A DNA stretch of 64,000 nt from an uncultured Eubacteriales bacterium (lineage in GTDB: Bacteria > Bacillota > Clostridia > Christensenellales > CAG-138): positions 1-64,000 of the forward strand of contig UREK01000010.1 in the NCBI GenBank assembly GCA_900546845.1, given 5' to 3'. Below are positions 59,387-64,000 of this stretch, one piece after another. Position 1 is the first letter of the stretch; each line of letters begins with the position of its first letter. A program made the translations under genes and the position numbers. The notes beneath the pieces are model-generated. The model did not search any database, was not told where the DNA came from, and saw only the letters and a list, made by a program, of their open reading frames with translations.

Positions 59387-60298
59387 TTATCCCTGGAACG
59401 CGGCCTTGAGCGCCGCGATGCTTTCATAGCCTTCCCGCCGCAGGAACTCTGCGAGCCCTTCGAGCACATCCACTGGCGCGGTCGGGTTTATGAGCGCCGC
59501 CGTGCCGACCGCCACCGCGTCCGCGCCCGCCAGCAAGAACTCCGCCGCGTCCTCGCCCGTCATGATGCCGCCCAAGCCGAGGATGGGCAGCTTCACCGCA
59601 CGGCGCACCTGATATACCATGCGGACCGCCACCGGCTTGACCGCCGGGCCGGAAAGCCCGCCTGTGCCGTTTGCAAGCAGCGGCCGCTTTGTTTTTAGGT
59701 CGATGCGCATGCCGAGGAGCGTGTTGATGAGCGAGAGCGCGTCCGCACCCGCATCCTCCACCGCCCGGGCGATGGCCGTGATGTCCGTCACGTTCGGCGT
59801 GAGCTTCACCATCACGGGCTTCTTCGCTGCGCGCTTCACGGCCTCCGTCACCCGCGCGGCCATGTGCGGGTCCGTGCCGAAGCCGATGCCCCCCTCCTTC
59901 ACGTTCGGGCAGGAGATGTTGAGTTCGTACATCGCAACGTCCGCCTCGTTGAGGCGCTCCGCCACAGCGACGTATTCCTCCACGCTGTGCCCGGCCAGGT
60001 TGGCGATCACCGGCACGCCGCATTGCGCGAGGTACGGCAGCTCGTGCGCGATGTACGCCTCCGCGCCCGGGTTTTGCAAGCCTACGGCATTGAGCATGCC
60101 GCCGTAGGTTTCCGCGATGCGCGGCGTGGGGTTGCCCGCCCAGGGCTTTGCCGCCACGCCCTTGGTGATGACCGCGCCCAGGCGGGAGACGTCATAAAAT
60201 TCGCCGCTTTCCCGCGCGGCGAACGTGCCGCTCGCGGTCATGACCGGGTTCTTGAGCGAAAGCCCAGCAAAGGAAATGCGAAGATCCGGCCCGTTCAT
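59387..60298 (-). CDS. pyrD: Dihydroorotate dehydrogenase, catalytic subunit (type 1B)
   Basis: A 303-residue FMN enzyme oxidising dihydroorotate to orotate. Landmarks: NPVMTASGTFA, the catalytic Cys in NISCPNVKEGG and the FMN-binding GLGGIMTGEDAAEFL. The type 1B form works with PyrK, encoded immediately upstream with an ATGA overlap at 60295-60298. The start at 60298 is set by that overlap. Confidence 0.97.
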   Translation of the reverse strand: MNGPDLRISFAGLSLKNPVMTASGTFAARESGEFYDVSRLGAVITKGVAAKPWAGNPTPRIAETYGGMLNAVGLQNPGAEAYIAHELPYLAQCGVPVIANLAGHSVEEYVAVAERLNEADVAMYELNISCPNVKEGGIGFGTDPHMAARVTEAVKRAAKKPVMVKLTPNVTDITAIARAVEDAGADALSLINTLLGMRIDLKTKRPLLANGTGGLSGPAVKPVAVRMVYQVRRAVKLPILGLGGIMTGEDAAEFLLAGADAVAVGTAALINPTAPVDVLEGLAEFLRREGYESIAALKAAFQG

Positions 60299-61062
60299 TC
60301 GAAGATCACCTCGCTCCCGTCGAATACCGGCCCATCCTTGCAGACGCGCTTCTGCACGACCGCACCGTTTTGCTTGAGCTTGCAGACGCAGCCCACGCAT
60401 GCGCCATAGCCGCAGCCCATGCGCTCTTCCAAAGAAACCTGGAGTGGAAGCGCGTGCAAAGCGCAAAACGCCGCAAGCGCCCGCAGCATCGGTTTCGGGC
60501 CGCAGGCGAGCACCGCGGTATCCGGGGGGATCGCCTCCCCTTCCAGCAACCGCACCACGTTCCCGTGGAAGCCCGCGCTGCCGTCCTCCGTGGCGATCCA
60601 AAGCGCGCCGCAGGCCGCCGCGAATTCCTCCCGCAAAAACAGCGCGTCCCGGTACCCCAGCGCGGCCGTTACGGAAAGCCCCTCCGCTTTTGCCGCATGC
60701 GCCGCCTGGAGCAGCGGCGGCACGCCCACGCCGCCGCCTACGAGCAGCACATGCCCGCGCTGCGGCAGGGCATAGCCGTTGCCGAGTGGGCTTGAAACGC
60801 GGAGGGGTTCCCCTGGCCGCAAAGCCGCCATGCGCCGCGTGCCCTCGCCCACGGCGCGGTACACGAGCGTAAGCGCTGCCCCCTCCTCACGGCAGACGCT
60901 GATGGGCCTTGGCAGCAGGTGCGCGCCATCCGCAAGGTATACGTTCACGAACTGCCCCGGCCGCGCGGGTTCCGCCGCATCCGGCAGGCGCAGGGCTAAT
61001 TGGTAAATATCCGGCGCGATAGGAGCGTTCCCCTCGATCTGCGCTGTTACGATCCGCTTCAT
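60295..61062 (-). CDS. pyrK: Dihydroorotate dehydrogenase electron-transfer subunit
   Basis: A 255-residue ferredoxin-reductase-like subunit. FAD-binding RPISVC, NAD-binding LLVGGGVGVPPLLQAA, and a [2Fe-2S] site CGYGACVGCVC followed by a Cys in KRVCKDGPVF. It passes electrons from PyrD to NAD. Start 61062 overlaps the pyrF stop (ATGA). Confidence 0.97.
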   Translation of the reverse strand: MKRIVTAQIEGNAPIAPDIYQLALRLPDAAEPARPGQFVNVYLADGAHLLPRPISVCREEGAALTLVYRAVGEGTRRMAALRPGEPLRVSSPLGNGYALPQRGHVLLVGGGVGVPPLLQAAHAAKAEGLSVTAALGYRDALFLREEFAAACGALWIATEDGSAGFHGNVVRLLEGEAIPPDTAVLACGPKPMLRALAAFCALHALPLQVSLEERMGCGYGACVGCVCKLKQNGAVVQKRVCKDGPVFDGSEVIFE

Positions 61063-61964
61063 CCCATGATGTCCTTCTGCATGGCGAGCGCCGCGTCCCG
61101 CGCGGCTTCCGCAAAGTCCCGCTCGCCGTATTTTTCGTTTTTCTTGTAGGCCGCGATGATCCCGCGGGAGGAATTGACGATGCAGCCCCGGCCGTCCTTG
61201 TCGAAGAAGCCACGGATGTCCTCCGCCGTGCCGCCCTGCGCGCCATAGCCCGGCACGAGGAAGAACGTATGCGGCAGCGCCGCGCGCACGCGCGCGCCTT
61301 CCTCCCGGTGCGGCGCGCCGACGACAGCGCAGACCCGGCTGTAGCCCTGCGCCCCCATCGCCTCCCGGCCCCATTCGTCCACGAGCGCCGCCACATGCAG
61401 ATAAATAGGCTTCCCGTCCACGACGATGTCCTGGAGCTGGCTGCTCGAAGGGTTGCTGGTCTTGACGAGGACGAAAATCCCCTTATCGTTCGCGTTGCAG
61501 GCATCAACAAAGGGCTTTATGCCGTCCACGCCGAGGTATGGGTTCACGGTGACGAAATCCTCATGCCAGAGGTCGAACTTCTCTCCGGCGATCTCCGTGC
61601 CGCCGATGTGGGCGGCATAGGCTGCGGCGGTGGAGCCGATGTCCCCGCGCTTGACGTCCCCGATGACGAGGAAGCCCATCTCCTTGGCGAGCGCGGCCGT
61701 CTTTTCGTAAGCCGCGAGGCCTGCGAGGCCATAGCGCTCGTAGAAGGCGATCTGCGGCTTCACGGCGGGGACGATCCCCCGCACCGCCGTGAGGATGGCC
61801 CGGTTGAACGCAAGGAACATTTCCGCGACGGCCTCCGGCGTTTTGCCGTATCCTTCAAACTTCTCCGCCCGCAGGTATGCGGGGATCATCTCGAGCGTAG
61901 GGTCGAGCCCCACGACGGTGGGGTTGTTGAGCGCGTCGATGCGCGAAAGCAATGCGTCGATCAT
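61059..61964 (-). CDS. pyrF: Orotidine-5'-phosphate decarboxylase (type 2)
   Basis: A 301-residue enzyme of the longer type 2 subfamily. The catalytic charge network is FLVIGDVKRGDIGSTAAAYA (Asp-Lys-Asp pattern DxKxxD), with VGLDPTLEMIP at the N-terminus. It makes UMP. ATGA overlaps with pyrC upstream and pyrK downstream. Confidence 0.97.
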   Translation of the reverse strand: MIDALLSRIDALNNPTVVGLDPTLEMIPAYLRAEKFEGYGKTPEAVAEMFLAFNRAILTAVRGIVPAVKPQIAFYERYGLAGLAAYEKTAALAKEMGFLVIGDVKRGDIGSTAAAYAAHIGGTEIAGEKFDLWHEDFVTVNPYLGVDGIKPFVDACNANDKGIFVLVKTSNPSSSQLQDIVVDGKPIYLHVAALVDEWGREAMGAQGYSRVCAVVGAPHREEGARVRAALPHTFFLVPGYGAQGGTAEDIRGFFDKDGRGCIVNSSRGIIAAYKKNEKYGERDFAEAARDAALAMQKDIMG

Positions 61965-63214
61965 GCGTATTCCTCTCCTGATTCCATGTTCCGGTAAACG
62001 ATCTGCCCGCCCGCAACGGTCAGAAGCGTTTTCCCGTAGACTTCCATGCCCGCGAAGGGCGTGCTGCGCCCCTTGGAGCGGAACGCCGCCGGGTCGATCC
62101 GGTAAGGGCGCTCCACATCGAACACGGCCACATCCGCATGCGCGCCCACCGCGAGCGTCCCCCGGCGCACGTCGCCGAGGATCGCCGCCGGGTTCGCGCT
62201 CATGAGCGCGACGAGGCGGGAGAGCGGGATGTGCCCCGCCCGTACCAGGCCAGTATAGCTTACGGGGAACGCGGTTTCAACGCCGATCACGCCGTTGAGG
62301 GCCGTTTCATAGCCCCCCTCCTTCTCCGCTGCGCTGTGGGGCGCGTGGTCGGTGGCGATCGCGTCGAGCGTGCCGTCCTGAAGCGCTTCGATCACGGCGA
62401 GCACATCCTCCGCCGTGCGCAGTGGCGGGTTCATCTTGAAGTTGCCGTCCGCAGCGCGGGTTTTGTCAAAGGTAAAATAGTGCGGCGCGGTCTCCGCCGT
62501 GACGGCATAGCCCGCCGCCTTCGCGGCGCGGATGAAGTCAAGGCTCAGCTTTGCGCTGATGTGGCAAAGGTGCAGCGCGGCCCCGCTTTCCCGCGCAAGG
62601 ATGAGATCCCGCGCGGCCATGCATGCCTCGCCCGCCGCCGTGCCGGGAAGCGCGTCGTCCTCCGTATGGTCGAAGATGGTAAGCCCCGCTTCCGCCGCCG
62701 CGCGCATGGTTTGAAGCATCACGGAAGCATCCGCTACGGAACGGCCGTCCTCGCTCAGCGCGCAGGCCCCCGCCGCCTTGAGCGCCGCCGCGTCAACCGG
62801 CGTCTTCCCCTGCTGCCCCATGGTGACTGCGCCGATGGGCAGGGCGTTGATCCCCGCCGCGCGGGCGCGCAGCGCCGCGACAGCCTCCGCCGTATCCGTT
62901 ACGGGCCTGGTGTTGGGCATCATGCAGACGGTCGTAAACCCGCCCGCCGCCGCAGCTGCGCAGCCGCTCTCCAGATCCTCCTTGTAGGTGAAGCCAGGGT
63001 CGCGGAAATGCACGTGCAGGTCGATGAGCCCGGGCAGCACGAGCGCGCCCGGGACCTCGATGCGCTCCGCCTCCGCGGGGAGCTCGCCCGCCGATACGCC
63101 TTGTGCGCGGATGGCTGAGACGCAGCCTCCGCTCAGGTACAGCTCGCCCACCGCGTCAAGGCCGAGTGTGGGGTCGACGATGCGGCCACGCGCAATGCAA
63201 ATCGGCTTACTCAT
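61961..63214 (-). CDS. pyrC: Dihydroorotase
   Basis: A 417-residue class I amidohydrolase. The metal-binding motif is DLHVHFRDPGFTYKED near 62-77, followed by MMPNTRPVTD, DHTEDD and ATDHAPHSAAEKE. It forms dihydroorotate from carbamoyl aspartate. It overlaps pyrI by 8 bases. Confidence 0.97.
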   Translation of the reverse strand: MSKPICIARGRIVDPTLGLDAVGELYLSGGCVSAIRAQGVSAGELPAEAERIEVPGALVLPGLIDLHVHFRDPGFTYKEDLESGCAAAAAGGFTTVCMMPNTRPVTDTAEAVAALRARAAGINALPIGAVTMGQQGKTPVDAAALKAAGACALSEDGRSVADASVMLQTMRAAAEAGLTIFDHTEDDALPGTAAGEACMAARDLILARESGAALHLCHISAKLSLDFIRAAKAAGYAVTAETAPHYFTFDKTRAADGNFKMNPPLRTAEDVLAVIEALQDGTLDAIATDHAPHSAAEKEGGYETALNGVIGVETAFPVSYTGLVRAGHIPLSRLVALMSANPAAILGDVRRGTLAVGAHADVAVFDVERPYRIDPAAFRSKGRSTPFAGMEVYGKTLLTVAGGQIVYRNMESGEEYA

Positions 63215-63635
63215 TTTTCATGCTGACGATCTCGTCGCAGTATTCGCAGCGGTACTCGCGCGTTTGCGCGTCGAGCAGGTGGAAGATATGCGGCGCGTTG
63301 CGCTCTACGCTCGTCACGCAGCGGGGGTTCTTGCAGCGGATGACGTTTGTGACCGTCTTGGGGAGCTCCAGGTTGATCTTCTTGACAATCTGGCCGTTTT
63401 CGATGATGTTCACCGTGGCGTTCGGGTCGAGGAGGCCCAACACGGTGAGATCCACGTCCGTCACGTTCTCGATCTTGATGAGATCCTTGCGGCCATGCTT
63501 CTTGCTCGTGGCGTTCATGATAAAGGCCACGGTGTTTTTCTTGGTGTCGATCTTGAGGTAGTCGAGGATGCGGTTGCCGGTGCCCGCCGTGATGTGGTCG
63601 ATCACGATGCCGCGTTCAATGCTGTTGACGATCAT
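63207..63635 (-). CDS. pyrI: Aspartate carbamoyltransferase regulatory chain
   Basis: A 142-residue PyrI. The N-terminal allosteric domain begins VNSIERGIVIDHI; the C-terminal zinc domain has CKNPRC and CEYC cysteines. It confers nucleotide control on the PyrB catalytic chain. GGGAGG precedes the start. It follows pyrB by 26 bases. Confidence 0.97.
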   Translation of the reverse strand: MIVNSIERGIVIDHITAGTGNRILDYLKIDTKKNTVAFIMNATSKKHGRKDLIKIENVTDVDLTVLGLLDPNATVNIIENGQIVKKINLELPKTVTNVIRCKNPRCVTSVERNAPHIFHLLDAQTREYRCEYCDEIVSMKNE

Positions 63636-63661
63636 TGCTGTTTCCTCCCTTTCTTACTGTC

Positions 63662-64000
63662 TTACTGTACTTCAATGCCGAGCAGCTTCATGATGAGCGC
63701 CATGCGCACGAACATGCCGTTCCTGGCCTGCTCGAAATAGAGAGCGCGCGGGTCGCTGTCCACCTCGACCGCGATCTCGTTGACGCGCGGCAGCGGGTGG
63801 AGCACCATCATGTTTGCGTTTGCAAGCTGCATCTTCTCCGCGTCGAGGATGTAGCGGTCCTTCAGGCGGATGTAATCGTCCTCGTTGAAGAAGCGCTCGC
63901 GCTGCACGCGGGTCATGTAGAGCACGTCGAGCTCCGGCAGCACGTCCTGCATCTTTTTCACCTCGCGGAAGGGGATGTTGTTCGCCTCCAGCACGCCGCG
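63662..64000 (-). CDS. pyrB: Aspartate carbamoyltransferase catalytic chain (C-terminal part, runs off window)
   Basis: The last ~112 residues of PyrB; the frame stays open to the window edge at 64000. Landmarks are VLYMTRVQRERF, MMVLHPLPRVNEIAVEVD and ALYFEQARNGMFVRMALI, typical of the aspartate-binding domain. It catalyses the first committed step of pyrimidine synthesis. The operon promoter and any attenuator lie outside the window. Confidence 0.96.
   Translation of the reverse strand, partial: RGVLEANNIPFREVKKMQDVLPELDVLYMTRVQRERFFNEDDYIRLKDRYILDAEKMQLANANMMVLHPLPRVNEIAVEVDSDPRALYFEQARNGMFVRMALIMKLLGIEVQ

Noticed and set aside
1..64000. CRISPR arrays, rRNA genes and intact insertion sequences
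   Set aside because: No regularly spaced direct repeats, rRNA signatures or intact transposase genes were seen in the window.

Overview
The window reads as a chromosomal segment of a GC-rich, anaerobic, amino-acid-fermenting member of the Clostridia (Bacillota), probably an uncultured gut lineage. The grounds are the selenocysteine-dependent glycine reductase operon, a SpoIID homologue, FloA/NfeD, GlpP antitermination, strong AGGAGG ribosome binding sites and tandem glycine and cobalamin riboswitches. Genus-level placement is not possible from sequence reading alone. Most genes lie on the minus strand in long, tightly coupled operons, often with ATGA overlaps.

Region 1 (1-16830): an AT-rich relic of a tyrosine recombinase, then one ten-gene minus-strand operon. 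It runs from a consensus promoter and cobalamin riboswitch (16597-16827) to a terminator at 353-390. It encodes a BtuF/BtuC/BtuD-like corrinoid (or related tetrapyrrole) importer, a ChlI-type AAA+ ATPase, a ChlI-ChlD (AAA+/VWA) fusion, two different CobN/ChlH-type chelatase large subunits, a radical SAM/SPASM enzyme between them, and an ABC-2 exporter pair. No cobalamin biosynthesis gene accompanies it. This is the strongest candidate for an undescribed system: B12-controlled uptake, metal handling or ring modification, and export of a tetrapyrrole.

Region 2 (16860-25930): glycerol catabolism (glpK, a GlpA-like dehydrogenase, an FAD oxidoreductase, a DUF1667 protein) with divergent glpP and a terminator in the glpK leader. 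Next come a 54-aa small protein, an alpha/beta hydrolase and a GntR-ABC module with a palindromic operator on its own promoter.

Region 3 (26000-38900): spoIID, a membrane protein with a sigma-factor-like domain, nfeD, floA and two zinc-ribbon membrane proteins, an L,D-transpeptidase, a DUF368 lipid flippase, tRNA-Ser(GGA), a heterodimeric ABC exporter and a DUF305 protein. Copies of a ~190-bp MITE-like repeat sit in the gene gaps.

Region 4 (38884-47345): the glycine reductase operon riboswitch-grdX-grdE-grdB-trxB-trxA-grdA-grdC-grdD-unknown. grdA and grdB each read through an in-frame UGA as selenocysteine.

Region 5 (47400-58390): an RNHCP protein, a rhomboid protease and a small conserved ORF. 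The selenium module follows: yedE, a TusA-like protein, a DUF3343 protein, selA, selB and tRNA-Sec in one direction, then a LysR regulator, a cysteine desulfurase-like enzyme and selD. A shared 15-bp palindrome, ATCG-N7-CGAT, lies upstream of yedE, the desulfurase gene and selD, and is a candidate operator for the LysR protein. This module supplies selenocysteine to GrdA and GrdB.

Region 6 (58430-64000): another MITE-like copy and the pyrimidine operon pyrB(partial)-pyrI-pyrC-pyrF-pyrK-pyrD-pyrE. Coordinates were derived by hand. RNA structures, promoters and operators are motif calls, not model-scored.
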